Translations under genes and position numbers: made by a program
Shown here: piece after piece, positions 1 through 12,465 of the stretch
Numbering within the stretch: the stretch's first letter is position 1
Layout: each line of letters opens with the position of its first letter
Notes under the pieces: generated by a model
Databases searched by the model: none
What the model was told of the DNA's origin: nothing
What the model saw: only the letters and a program-made list of their open reading frames with translations
Assembly: GCA_020850755.1 (NCBI GenBank)
Contig: JADZEB010000009.1
Location: 1 to 64,000 of the forward strand
Source of the DNA: Alphaproteobacteria bacterium
GTDB lineage: Bacteria > Pseudomonadota > Alphaproteobacteria > Acetobacterales > Acetobacteraceae
DNA length: 64,000 nt
Direction: 5' to 3'

Positions 1-118
1 CCTCCCGTAGTGCCTTGCAGGCCTGGGCGCCGGAATAGTCGAACTCGCAGGCCTGGCAGATGATGATCGGCCCGGCGCCGATGATCAGGATGGAGTGGAG
101 GTCGGTGCGCTTGGGCAT
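1..118 (-). CDS. carB: Carbamoyl-phosphate synthase large subunit, N-terminal fragment
   Basis: The first 39 residues of CarB are visible before the window edge. They read [20 protein letters not shown], then [19 protein letters not shown], which matches the highly conserved start of the large subunit that makes carbamoyl phosphate from glutamine-derived ammonia, bicarbonate and two ATP. The gene lies 64 nt downstream of carA on the same strand, the usual carAB operon order. One oddity is visible: the family normally has Gly directly before the QACEFDYSG motif and here it is Cys (codon TGC). The remaining roughly 1,000 residues are outside the window. Confidence 0.93.
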   Translation of the reverse strand, partial: MPKRTDLHSILIIGAGPIIICQACEFDYSGAQACKALRE

Positions 119-182
119 GGGTCAGCGTGCCTTGGTTGGGTCGTCGCGGTTGCGATGAGGCCGATCCGCGCGGGCGGTGCGA

Positions 183-1685
<1,503 letters not shown>

Positions 1686-1691
1686 GCCGCC

Positions 1692-1720
1692 AGCCTATGG
1701 GAAATGATTTCCCGGCTCAA
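1692..1720 (-). promoter_or_regulatory. carA promoter with palindrome filling the spacer
   Basis: Reading the minus strand, TTGAGC (1715-1720) and TAGGCT (1692-1697) are separated by 17 bp, a sigma-70 layout. The spacer is almost entirely the perfect palindrome GGGAAATCATTTCCC (1699-1713). The predicted start of transcription falls on or next to the A of the carA ATG (1685). The -10 match is modest (3 of 6). A protein bound to the palindrome would block RNA polymerase. Confidence 0.6.
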
Positions 1721-1739
1721 GCGCAGACAGAAACGAGTC

Positions 1740-1754
1740 GGGAAATAATTTCCC
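1740..1754. promoter_or_regulatory. Second operator-like palindrome upstream of carA
   Basis: GGGAAATAATTTCCC is a perfect 15-bp palindrome. It is identical to the promoter palindrome at 1699-1713 except for the central base pairs. The two centres are 41 bp apart, close to four helical turns, so both sites face the same side of the DNA. The pair looks like a cooperative binding site for a dimeric HTH protein, possibly the HTH domain of CarA itself (inference). Confidence 0.65.
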
Positions 1755-1876
1755 CGCCCCGCCGCCGCCCGCCGCGTCCGGTATCCCGATCCGTCAGCGC
1801 TCCCGGCTTGCGTCCGGCGGCGCGGGCTTGCACTGTGGGCGCCAACCCGACCAGATCCGACTAGGAGTCCCCCGCC

Positions 1877-2335
1877 ATGAGCCTGCGCGAGCGCTTCACC
1901 GAGGCCATGAAGACCGCCATGAAGGCCGGCGACGCCGCCACCACCTCGACCGTGCGCATGATCATCGCCAGGCTCAAGGAGGTGGACATCGCCGCCCGCC
2001 CCAAGGGCATCGACAAGGTGGCCGATGACGAGGTCATGGCCATGCTGCGCGGCATGGTGAAGTCGCGCCGCGAGAGCGTGGAGCTCTACAAGCAGGGCGG
2101 GCGGGCCGAACTCGCCGCCAAGGAGGAGGCCGAGATCGCGGTGATCGAAAGCTTCCTGCCGCAAAGCCTGTCCGGCCCGGCGCTGGACCAGGCGATCGCC
2201 GCCGCCGTGGCCGAAGCCGGCGCGGCCACGATCAAGGACATGGGCAAGGTGATGGGCGTCTTGAAGGCGAAGTATCCGGGCCAGCTCGACCTTGCCGCCG
2301 TGGGGCCGATGGTCAAGGCCAGGCTTGGCGGCTGA
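1877..2335 (+). CDS. yqeY: GatB/YqeY domain protein
   Basis: This is a 152-residue protein of the YqeY family, free-standing relatives of the C-terminal domain of the GatB subunit of the tRNA-dependent amidotransferase. Family traits visible are the start MSLRERF.EAMKTAMKAGD, the central VKSRRESVELYKQGGR.ELA..EEAEI motif, the IESFLPQ segment, and the end IKDMGKVMGVLKAKYPG. Length is typical. AGGAG at 1863-1867 sits correctly ahead of the ATG. It lies directly upstream of dnaG on the same strand, with 63 nt between them, an arrangement common in alphaproteobacteria and possibly an operon with dnaG and rpoD. The biochemical role of free YqeY is not firmly established; tRNA-related binding is assumed from the GatB relation. 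Confidence 0.9.
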   Translation: MSLRERFTEAMKTAMKAGDAATTSTVRMIIARLKEVDIAARPKGIDKVADDEVMAMLRGMVKSRRESVELYKQGGRAELAAKEEAEIAVIESFLPQSLSGPALDQAIAAAVAEAGAATIKDMGKVMGVLKAKYPGQLDLAAVGPMVKARLGG

Positions 2336-2398
2336 TCGGGGGGCTGCTCCGCGCGCCCCGCTGGCGACTCGGGGGCGGCGGCGCGCTATAACTCCGCC

Positions 2399-4324
2399 AT
2401 GTCGCTGCCGCCCTCCTTCCTCGACGAGCTGCGCGCGCGCCTGCCGCTGGCGGCGCTGGTCGGGCGGCATGTGCGCCTGACGCGCCGGGGCAAGGAGCTG
2501 ACCGGCCTCTGCCCGTTCCACAACGAGAAATCGCCCTCCTTCACCGTCAACGAGGCGAAGGGCTTCTTCCACTGCTTCGGCTGCGGCGCGCATGGCGATG
2601 CGATCGGCTTCGTCATGCGCCGCGAGAACCTGCCCTTCATGGAGGCGGTGGAGAAGCTCGCCGCCGAGGCCGGGCTGGCGATGCCCAGGCGCGATCCCGG
2701 CGCGGCGGCGGCCGAGGAGCGGCGCACGGGCCTGACCGGCGTGATGGACCAGGTGGCGGCCGACTATGAGCGCCGGCTGCGCCTGCCCGAGGGCAAGCCC
2801 GCGCTCGACTACCTCCACCGCCGCGGCCTGAGCGAGGAAACGATCCGCCGCTTCCGCCTCGGCTGGTCGGGCGAGGGGCGGGGCGCCTTGCTGTCCTCGC
2901 TCGGGCGCGCCGGTGTCACGGTCGAGCAGCTTGTCGCCGGCGGGCTGATGAAGCCGGCCAACAGCGGCGAGGGCTTCTCCGACCTGTTCTTCAGCCGCGT
3001 CATGTTCCCGATCCGCGACCGGCGCGGCCGCGTCATCGGCTTCGGCGGGCGCATCCTGGGCGACGGCCAGCCGAAATACGTCAACAGCCCGGAGACGGAG
3101 CTGTTCCACAAGCGCCGCTCGCTCTATGGCCTCGACCTCGCCGCCGAGCCCGCGCGCAAGGCGGGGCGGATCATCGTCGTCGAAGGCTATATGGACGTGA
3201 TCGCGCTGCACCAGGCGGGCTTCCCGCAGGCGGTGGCCCCGCTCGGCACCGCGCTGACCGAGGAGCAGATGGCCGAGCTCTGGCGCTACGCGCCCGAGCC
3301 GCTGCTCTGCTTCGATGGCGATGCTGCCGGGGCGCGGGCGGCGGCGCGCGCGGCGGAACTGGCGCTGCCGCTGATCGAGCCGGGCCGCTCGCTCCGCTTC
3401 GTCACCCTGCCGGCGCGCGAGGACCCCGACACGCTGATCCGCCGCGCCGGCCCGGCCGCCTTCACCGCGCTGCTGGAGCGGGCGCGCGGGCTGGCCGAGA
3501 CGCTGTTCGGCCTGATCGCCGAGGGCGGGGGCGGCGCCGCCACGCCCGAGCAGCGCGCGGCCTTGCGCCAGCGCCTCGACCAGGCGGCGGGCACGATCAA
3601 GGACCCGGCGCTGCGCGACGAATACCGCTACCAGTTCCGCACCTGGTGGGAGGAGCGCTTCCGCCCCGCCCGCCGCTTCGGCCCCGGCGAGCGGTTCCAG
3701 GGGGGCGGGCCGCGCGGCCAGGGCCGGGCCTCCGGCGCCGGCGCGCGCTACGGCAGTTCGGCCTTCCACCGTCCCGGCTATGGTGGCCCCGGCAACGGCC
3801 TGCGCGGGCGGATTGCCGTCACCACCCCCACCCCGGCGCGGGCGGCGGCCGAGCGCGAACGCTGCCTGGTCGCGATCCTGCTCAACCACCCGGCCCTGAT
3901 CGCGCAGGTGGAGGAGACGCTGGCCGGGCTCGATTTCGCCGACCCGGCGCTTGACTCGCTGCGCCGCGCGCTCCTAGACATCGCCCACAGCAGCACAGGT
4001 TCGGGCACCGGCCTTGACGCGGCCCACCTCGCGCGCCACTTGCTGGCGATGGGATTGCGCGAGACCGCAGAGGCCGTGCTTTCGCCCGTGCCCACACCGC
4101 TGCCAGCCTGCGCCATGCCCTCGGCGATGCCCGCCGATGCCTGGGCCGGGTGGTGGCATTTCTCGGCGCTGGGGCGCCGCGAACGCCTGAACGAGGAGAT
4201 CGCAGAGGCCGAGGCGGCCCTTGCCCGCGAGTTCAGCGCCGCCAACGAGCAGCGCCTGGTGGCGCTGCGGCGGGTGCGCGCCGCGCTCGACGAGGACGAG
4301 GCCGGAGCCCAGCCGCCCCTTTAG
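2399..4324 (+). CDS. dnaG: DNA primase
   Basis: DnaG synthesises RNA primers at the replication fork, recruited by the DnaB helicase. The 641-residue protein has the CHC2 zinc-binding domain at its N terminus (Cys38, His41, Cys59, Cys62 within CPFH and CFGC). The primase core carries the RNA-polymerase-like basic region, then the TOPRIM fold with [13 protein letters not shown] and the acidic [10 protein letters not shown] motif near residues 260-310. A Gly/Arg-rich linker around residues 420-470 connects to a C-terminal helicase-binding domain. No clear Shine-Dalgarno precedes the ATG. It sits in the widely conserved dnaG-rpoD order, with rpoD 350 nt downstream. Confidence 0.96.
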   Translation: MSLPPSFLDELRARLPLAALVGRHVRLTRRGKELTGLCPFHNEKSPSFTVNEAKGFFHCFGCGAHGDAIGFVMRRENLPFMEAVEKLAAEAGLAMPRRDPGAAAAEERRTGLTGVMDQVAADYERRLRLPEGKPALDYLHRRGLSEETIRRFRLGWSGEGRGALLSSLGRAGVTVEQLVAGGLMKPANSGEGFSDLFFSRVMFPIRDRRGRVIGFGGRILGDGQPKYVNSPETELFHKRRSLYGLDLAAEPARKAGRIIVVEGYMDVIALHQAGFPQAVAPLGTALTEEQMAELWRYAPEPLLCFDGDAAGARAAARAAELALPLIEPGRSLRFVTLPAREDPDTLIRRAGPAAFTALLERARGLAETLFGLIAEGGGGAATPEQRAALRQRLDQAAGTIKDPALRDEYRYQFRTWWEERFRPARRFGPGERFQGGGPRGQGRASGAGARYGSSAFHRPGYGGPGNGLRGRIAVTTPTPARAAAERERCLVAILLNHPALIAQVEETLAGLDFADPALDSLRRALLDIAHSSTGSGTGLDAAHLARHLLAMGLRETAEAVLSPVPTPLPACAMPSAMPADAWAGWWHFSALGRRERLNEEIAEAEAALAREFSAANEQRLVALRRVRAALDEDEAGAQPPL

Positions 4325-4674
4325 CCGTCGCCGATCCCACCCCGTCCGGCCCCGCGCGGGCACCGGCTGGCCTGCTCCGCGCCACGCTGCGCCGGGGCTG
4401 GCGGTTCCGCTTCCGGGTGGGGGCGGCGTGGCGGTCCGGCCCGCCGGGCGCCTGCGTCTCCTGCCGTGGGACGACAGACCCGGGCCCGCACGCAACCGGG
4501 CGTGCACGGAATGGTGAGTCCCACCCCCTTATTATAGGGGGGTGTTTGTCCGCCGGGTGCGCCCGGCAGCGCAACCCCCGGTCCCCTCGGCGCAGATCGC
4601 CCGCGCGCCCCGGCGGACCGCACGAAACACACCCGGCAGGACCTGCCGGGGCGAAGGAACGGAGTATCGCATCG
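4325..4674. other. dnaG-rpoD intergenic region
   Basis: This 350-nt gap has no convincing gene. A reading frame open through most of it and joined to rpoD has Arg/Gly/Pro-rich content without similarity to sigma factors, so I treat it as non-coding. It contains one clear hairpin (4522-4544) in the only AT-rich patch and a Shine-Dalgarno stretch (AAGGAACGGAG, 4654-4664) for rpoD. An rpoD promoter probably lies here but I cannot place it. Confidence 0.6.
4522..4544 (+). terminator. Hairpin between dnaG and rpoD
   Basis: CACCCCC (4522-4528) pairs with GGGGGTG (4538-4544) around the AT-rich loop TTATTATAG, followed by TTTGTC. It could be a weak intrinsic terminator or attenuator after dnaG. The TTATTATA inside the loop is also -10-like, so it may instead mark the rpoD promoter. 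Confidence 0.4.
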
Positions 4675-6612
<1,938 letters not shown>

Positions 6613-6729
6613 GGGGGGCTGGAATTCTGTTTGCGTCCGAGCACGCAACGCGTAAAGTTTCATAGTCCCGGACGTAGACACCGCCGCGTGGCTTCCAACT
6701 CGATGGCCATGCAGTGGGTAACGTATAGG

Positions 6730-6803
6730 TTGCCCCGCCGGGATTCGGACCCGGACCTCTCCGCCTGTAAGAGCGAGCGTCCTGCCGGTTAGACTACGGG
6801 GCA
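6730..6803 (-). tRNA. tRNA-like sequence with irregular anticodon arm
   Basis: On the minus strand the sequence has a perfect 7-bp acceptor stem (TGCCCCG/CGGGGCA), U8 and A9, a D arm (GTCT, loop with GG, GGAC) and a perfect T arm (CCGGG, loop TCCGAAT, CCCGG). The anticodon arm does not fold normally. Either CTCGC faces GGCGG with mismatches, or it pairs only with a bulged G and an 8-nt loop TCTTACAG. Its 3' stem and overall length resemble tRNA-Glu, but the anticodon position does not read TTC. It is followed by ACCT rather than an encoded CCA. It may be a tRNA relic or a noncanonical tRNA; I cannot assign an amino acid. Confidence 0.5.
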
Positions 6804-6979
6804 TCGTTGCCGATTGAGGGCCGCCACCTGTTCCTTCGCGGGGCGTGGGTGGCGGCCCTTCCTGCATATCCTCGCCACCGGCGCGGGTCGGCCCTTCGCG
6901 CCAGCGGCTCTCGGCCCTCCTGGACATTGCGGCCTCCTTTCCGCACGAATCGGCGCTATTTTCGTCGGTCACGCAGTTC

Positions 6980-7009
6980 TTGTCAAGTCGTAGGTCGCTA
7001 GGCTATCAT
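6980..7009 (+). promoter_or_regulatory. Sigma-70-type promoter for the gene at 7043
   Basis: TTGTCA (6980-6985) and TATCAT (7004-7009) are separated by 18 bp. The leader of about 30 nt carries a strong Shine-Dalgarno AGGGAGGA (7031-7038) just before the start codon. It is one of the best sigma-70 matches in the window. Confidence 0.6.
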
Positions 7010-7042
7010 TAGTTAGCTGCAACCTAAGCGAGGGAGGATCAT

Positions 7043-7861
7043 GTGACCGAGTCTCAGGAGCCTGAAGCCGCCAAGCAACGCGACCGAAGCCCTGCGTTCC
7101 CATATATCGGGCTTGACAAGGCGCTGGAGCGCACGCGCGTTCTGTTCGATAAGGCCAAGCGGTTTGATGTGCGTGTCGCGGATATTGCAATCGATTGGGG
7201 CTTGACGCCCAAGAGCAGCGCGACTGACCGGACAGTCGCGGCGCTTGTTGCTTTCGGCCTCGCGGAAACGGCGGGCGCCGGAGATGCTAAGAAGATCAAG
7301 ATCTCTGAGGCGGGGTGGCGTATTCTTGAGGACGCTCGCCCCGGCGTCAAAGAGGAGTTGCTCGCGAAGGCCGCTGTCAAGCCGAAGGCAATCGCGGACT
7401 ATTCGGAACGATGGCGTGACGGGCGTCCAGACGACACCCACGCAATCAGCGACTTGAGATTTGACGGCGGATTCACGGAGGACGGCGCTCGCATCTTCCT
7501 TCGAGTGTTCGACGAGACCGTGAAGTTCGCTAGTCGTGACGGCGGGCGCGATCGTTCCGACACGCCCGCTGTTGGCAGCATCGATGTGCCCAATTCGGAG
7601 GGCTCACAGGTGGCCACGTTGCCCGCAACTCGATTGGGCACCATTGGCGCAAGCCCCACAACTCGCTTGGGCACCATTGGCACAAGCGCGGGAGAACGCG
7701 AATGGCTTCGTGGCTCGCTTGCACGCGAATCAACGTTTCGGCTTCTGGTCACGGGCATAATTGGACCCAAGGAAGTGCGTAATCTGATCAAGATGCTAGA
7801 GGTCCAAGCGGCTGTCCTTGCTGACGAAGATTCGGAGCACACTGAAGGGATGAGCAGCTAG
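7043..7861 (+). CDS. Hypothetical protein of island type, lower GC
   Basis: The 272-residue product has no assigned function. It starts at GTG 7043; an ATG two bases earlier runs straight into TGA, so GTG is used behind AGGGAGGA. Residues 15-100 (SPAFPYIGLDKALERTRVLF..., then KISEAGWRIL) look like a winged-helix or similar small helical DNA-binding domain. From memory, comparable N termini occur in hypothetical proteins of rhizobial plasmids and islands. Residues 195-218 contain a tandem repeat of TRLGTIG. GC content and codon use are clearly lower than in the neighbours. Flanking tRNA(-like) sequences suggest it arrived by transfer (inference). Confidence 0.75.
   Translation: MTESQEPEAAKQRDRSPAFPYIGLDKALERTRVLFDKAKRFDVRVADIAIDWGLTPKSSATDRTVAALVAFGLAETAGAGDAKKIKISEAGWRILEDARPGVKEELLAKAAVKPKAIADYSERWRDGRPDDTHAISDLRFDGGFTEDGARIFLRVFDETVKFASRDGGRDRSDTPAVGSIDVPNSEGSQVATLPATRLGTIGASPTTRLGTIGTSAGEREWLRGSLARESTFRLLVTGIIGPKEVRNLIKMLEVQAAVLADEDSEHTEGMSS
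7627..7692 (+). repeat. 33-bp imperfect tandem duplication inside the hypothetical gene
   Basis: Two copies of a 33-bp unit containing TTGGGCACCATTGG start at 7627 and 7660. They encode TRLGTIGASPT and TRLGTIGTSAG. The frame is preserved, so the repeat lengthens a Ser/Thr/Gly-rich linker rather than breaking the gene. Confidence 0.8.
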
Positions 7862-8014
7862 TTCACTCCGGGATACGCCTGCCGAAGTCAGTAACCTCGT
7901 GCCACGCGGCCAGTTGTGCTGGGCGCATCGCTCTGCGCCCCACTCCCCGCTTGCGGCGCGGGCCTGTATGCGCATGATCATCGCCGCAGCCGGCGCCCAC
8001 AGCGCCGCCTCGGT

Positions 8015-8089
8015 GGGCCGGTAGCTCAACGGTAGAGCGGGCCGCTCATAACGGCCTGGTCGCGGGTTCAACTCCTGCCCGGCCCACCA
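8015..8089 (+). tRNA. tRNA with CAU anticodon (probably Ile2, possibly elongator Met)
   Basis: A full cloverleaf is visible: acceptor GGGCCGG/CCGGCCC, D arm GCTC...GAGC, anticodon stem GGCCG/CGGCC with loop CTCATAA, T arm GCGGG/CCTGC with TTCAACT, discriminator A and encoded CCA. The CAT anticodon fits elongator Met or the Ile tRNA whose C34 is modified to lysidine by TilS. C4-G69 and C5-G68 pairs and the GGTCGCGGGTTCAA segment are closer to tRNA-Ile2, but sequence alone is not decisive. Confidence 0.9.
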
Positions 8090-8153
8090 TTCCCGCCCAC
8101 CAACCTTGCCCGCCGCCCCGAACGCCGCCCGCCGCCCCGCCCGGAGGCATGCC

Positions 8154-8558
8154 ATGGCCAAGCGCTGCGAACTCCTGTTCCACACCGATCGTTTCAACCT
8201 TACCGAACGCAAGCCGCATTCCATCAACGACAGCTGCTTCGGCGGGGATGTCGGGCACTGGCTGGTCGAGCGCCTTGCCGCCCGCGCCATCGCCGCCTCT
8301 GCCTCCGAGCAGGAGGATTGGGGCTGGTATGTCGAGCTGCGCCACCGCGGCGCCGACTACTTCATCGGCATCACCGGCAACGCCGATGACGAGGCCGCCG
8401 GCAATGGCGGCGAATGGCGGCTGATGATCGAACGGAGGCGGTCGCTGCGCGAGCGGCTTACGGGCGCCAACCCGATCGGCCCCGGTGACGCGCTGGTGGC
8501 CGTCTTGCGCGCGATTGTGGCGGCCGAGCCGGGCCTCCGCTTCATCGGCTTCGAATAG
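8154..8558 (+). CDS. Conserved hypothetical protein
   Basis: The product is 134 residues starting at ATG 8154, with GGAGG at 8143-8147 six bases ahead. It is soluble, with no signal peptide or membrane segment. It contains conserved-looking aromatic/charged stretches: NDSCFGGDVGHWLVERL, WGWYVELRHRGADYFIGI, and a C-terminal PGLRFIGFE. Base composition matches the genome, so it looks native. It lies just after the tRNA-CAU gene. I do not recognise a family and propose no function. Confidence 0.75.
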   Translation: MAKRCELLFHTDRFNLTERKPHSINDSCFGGDVGHWLVERLAARAIAASASEQEDWGWYVELRHRGADYFIGITGNADDEAAGNGGEWRLMIERRRSLRERLTGANPIGPGDALVAVLRAIVAAEPGLRFIGFE

Positions 8559-8662
8559 CGCGCGCCTGCGCCCCTGCGCGCCCCTTCCACAACGGAAACG
8601 GGCGGGGCCTTGCGGCGCCCGCCCGTTCCTCGGTGCGTGTCGGCCCGGACAGGCCGGCGCGC

Positions 8663-8899
8663 TCAGCCCTGCTGCTGGCGGCGCGTGCGGCGGCGCGTGC
8701 GGCGCGGCTGGCCCTGGCCCGGCTGCGCGGGCTGCGCCTGCTGGGCGCGGCGGCGGGTGCGGCGCGGCTGCGCCTGGCCCGGCTGCGCGGGCGTCGCCGG
8801 CTGGGCGCGCTGCGCGGGCTGGGCGCTGGCGACGGTCGGAACGGCGAGCGCCGCAAGCGCGGCAAGCCCGAAAGCAAGCGTGCGACGGGTGACGGACAT
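8663..8899 (-). CDS. Small secreted Arg/Gln/Pro-repeat protein
   Basis: The 78-residue product starts at ATG 8899 behind AGGAG. Residues 1-26 are a classical Sec signal peptide (MSVTRRT, hydrophobic core, then VASA before Gln). The mature part of about 52 residues is made of two near-copies of AQPAQPGQGQPRRTRRR and is very basic. It therefore should be exported and could bind acidic envelope polymers, but no function is known to me. It is divergent from ettA. A longer upstream reading of the same frame lacks protein-like character, so I chose the signal-peptide start. Confidence 0.7.
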   Translation of the reverse strand: MSVTRRTLAFGLAALAALAVPTVASAQPAQRAQPATPAQPGQAQPRRTRRRAQQAQPAQPGQGQPRRTRRRTRRQQQG

Positions 8900-9143
8900 T
8901 GTTCTTGTTCTCCTGGAAGCGCGCACCGGGGAGGAGGAGAATCGATGCGCGCCCGTGATCATGCCACGGCGACGATGGCAGGAATAGGACAACGCCATGG
9001 CCAGTGGCGGGCCGCGCACTCCCCGCCGCCCCCGGCCCCAGGCAAGGCCCGCAACGCCCGCAACGATTGCCGCCCGCGCCCGCGCCCGGTAGAACACGGC
9101 GCGACCAGTTCGCCCCCGACGCACCCGACCGGAGCCCGCCCGC

Positions 9144-10820
<1,677 letters not shown>

Positions 10821-10823
<3 letters not shown>

Positions 10824-10884
10824 TCCGCCGGCGCGCTGATCCGCCGGCGCGCTGATCCGCCGGCGCGCTGATCCGCCGTCGTGC
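10821..10884. repeat. 16-bp tandem repeat (four copies) including the ettA stop codon
   Basis: TGATCCGCCGGCGCGC repeats at 10821, 10837 and 10853, with a diverged fourth copy at 10869. The TGA of the first copy is the ettA stop codon, so the gene end was duplicated along with its stop. No terminator-like U tract accompanies it. Confidence 0.85.
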
Positions 10885-10946
10885 TGACCCACGGTTGCGC
10901 GCTGGCGCTCGGGCGCCCGCGCGCGCCTCTGCCCGCGCGCGCCGCC

Positions 10947-11597
10947 TCAGCGCGCGTTCGCCTGCTCGCGTTCGGTGATCTGGGCAAGCTGCTGGCGCAG
11001 TGCGGCGAGCAGCCCCTCCACCTTGCCGCCATTGCGCTGCACCACCGCCGCATAGTCCGAGCGCGTGGTCAGGCGCAGGCTGGTGCCCTCGGCGATCACA
11101 TCGACGATGCGCAGCTGCCCGTTGTCCGTGCGGCTGACGCGCCATTCCACCACCGCCGCCGCCGCGTTCGGGCGCTCGATCGTGGTCGAGACGATCGCGT
11201 CCTCCTCGGTGCGCTGCATGCCGCGATTGACGGTGTATTTCACGCCGCGCAGCTCGCCGAAACGGGCCGAGAGGTTGCGCACGATGATCTGCTCGAACAG
11301 CTGCATGTATTCGCGCTGTTCGGCCGCGGTGGCGATGCGCCAGTAGCGGCCGATCACGAACCGCCCGACGCCGTCAATATCGACGGCGCGGCGCAGGATC
11401 GCGGCAATGGCTGCGCGCCGCTCGGCGACCGGCATGCCTTCGCGGTTCACCAGCGCGACCAGTTCGTTGCCGGTGCGGGTGATGAAGTCGGTGGCGGCGG
11501 CGGGGTCGGCACCTTGCGCGCGCGCGCCCCCGAGCGTCGGCAGCAACGCGAAGAGAGAAAGTCCCGCGATAAGGGCGCGACGGCGCGAATGCGACAT
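10947..11597 (-). CDS. mlaC: MlaC-type phospholipid-binding periplasmic protein
   Basis: MlaC proteins (Ttg2D/HpnM family) carry phospholipids across the periplasm between the outer-membrane MlaA complex and the inner-membrane MlaFEDB transporter. The 216-residue protein has a signal peptide of about 28 residues with an RRR start and cleavage near GGARAQG. The mature domain has family features such as AILRRAVDIDGVGRFVIGRYWR, a QREYMQLFEQIIVRNLSARF segment and the VEWRVSRTDNGQLRIVDVIAEGTSL core. GGAGG precedes the ATG. It lies 67 nt downstream of mlaA, so the pair probably forms an operon. HpnM, the hopanoid-cluster paralogue, is a possible alternative name. Confidence 0.88.
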   Translation of the reverse strand: MSHSRRRALIAGLSLFALLPTLGGARAQGADPAAATDFITRTGNELVALVNREGMPVAERRAAIAAILRRAVDIDGVGRFVIGRYWRIATAAEQREYMQLFEQIIVRNLSARFGELRGVKYTVNRGMQRTEEDAIVSTTIERPNAAAAVVEWRVSRTDNGQLRIVDVIAEGTSLRLTTRSDYAAVVQRNGGKVEGLLAALRQQLAQITEREQANAR

Positions 11598-11664
11598 GGC
11601 GCGAAGCCTCCGATTGGTCCTCTGAGCGTCCCGTTATGAAGTTTCCCGCGTGTCGCAGCCGGTT

Positions 11665-12465
11665 TCAAGGGCTGCGTGGCGCCGTGCGGTTCTCGATCTC
11701 GGCGTTGCGGCGCTGGCGGTAGAGGCTGCGAATCTGCGCATAGGGGTCGAGCGCTTCGCGACGCACGGTGTCGATCGGCTCGATCAGCCCCTCGCGCGTG
11801 TCGATCACGCCGGTGGCGGTGCGCGCGGTGCCGGCCCCGTCCGGCAGCACCCAGGTGAAGGGGTCGCTGACGGTATCGACGACGCGCCCGAGCAGGTCGC
11901 GCGGGTTGGAGGGGCCGAGCAGGGGCAGCATCAGATAGGGGCCTTCCTCGGCCCGCCAGGTGGCAAGGGTCTGGCCGAAATCCTCGCTGTGGCGCGGATA
12001 GCCCCAGTCGGTCGCGACATCGAACAGGCCGAGAAGGCCGAAGGTGCTGTTGATCAGGAAACGCGACAGCGTTGCCTCGGCGCGGTCGGGCCGGCCCTGG
12101 AGCAGATCGTTGAGCAGCGTCACCGGTTCGCGCAGATTGGCCAGCGCGTTGCCGACGCGGCTGCGGATCGGCGGCGGGATCAGGATGCGATAGGTTTCCG
12201 CCGCCGGGCGGACCAGAAGCGTGTCCACACCCTCGTTGAAGGTGTAGACGGTGCGGTTCAGCGGCTCGATCGGGTCGTTGGTCTCGCGGAACTCGGCCAG
12301 CGCCTCGGGGTCGGAGGCGGGCGGCACCGTGGCGCAGGCCGACAGGCCCAGCCCGGTGGCGAGGGCCAACGCCATGCCGAGACGGCCGAATGGCCGGCGC
12401 GCAACCGAGGCCGCACGGCAGGGCGATTCGGTGCCGAGGTCAGGGACGGCGGGCAGATCCGACAT
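11665..12465 (-). CDS. mlaA: MlaA (VacJ) family outer-membrane lipoprotein
   Basis: MlaA removes mislocalised phospholipids from the outer leaflet of the outer membrane and passes them to MlaC. The protein (266 residues from this start) has a lipobox LSAC about 44 residues in. An alternative ATG just before ALALATGLGLSAC may be the true start, giving a normal-length signal peptide. Family motifs follow: NDPIEPLNRTVYTFNEGVD, the NLREPVTLLNDLLQG segment, RFLINSTFGLLGLFDVA and the EDFGQTLATWRAEEGPYLMLPLLGPSNPRDL stretch. It is followed by mlaC. The partner genes mlaFED are not in this window. Confidence 0.92.
   Translation of the reverse strand: MSDLPAVPDLGTESPCRAASVARRPFGRLGMALALATGLGLSACATVPPASDPEALAEFRETNDPIEPLNRTVYTFNEGVDTLLVRPAAETYRILIPPPIRSRVGNALANLREPVTLLNDLLQGRPDRAEATLSRFLINSTFGLLGLFDVATDWGYPRHSEDFGQTLATWRAEEGPYLMLPLLGPSNPRDLLGRVVDTVSDPFTWVLPDGAGTARTATGVIDTREGLIEPIDTVRREALDPYAQIRSLYRQRRNAEIENRTAPRSP

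Larger units (their letters stand above)
6613..7042. other. Region after rpoD holding a tRNA-like sequence
   Basis: This 430-nt gap contains a small hairpin at 6631-6648 (TTGCGT/ACGCAA) shortly after the rpoD stop, the minus-strand tRNA-like sequence at 6730-6803, and a sigma-70-type promoter at 6980-7009 serving the next gene. GC content drops towards the right end. I see no protein-coding gene in it. Confidence 0.6.

Noticed and set aside
4150-4674. N-terminal extension of the rpoD frame back into dnaG
   Set aside because: The added sequence is Arg/Gly/Pro-rich readthrough of GC-rich DNA, has no sigma-factor similarity and lacks a ribosome-binding site, whereas ATG 4675 has a good one and begins region 1.1 normally.
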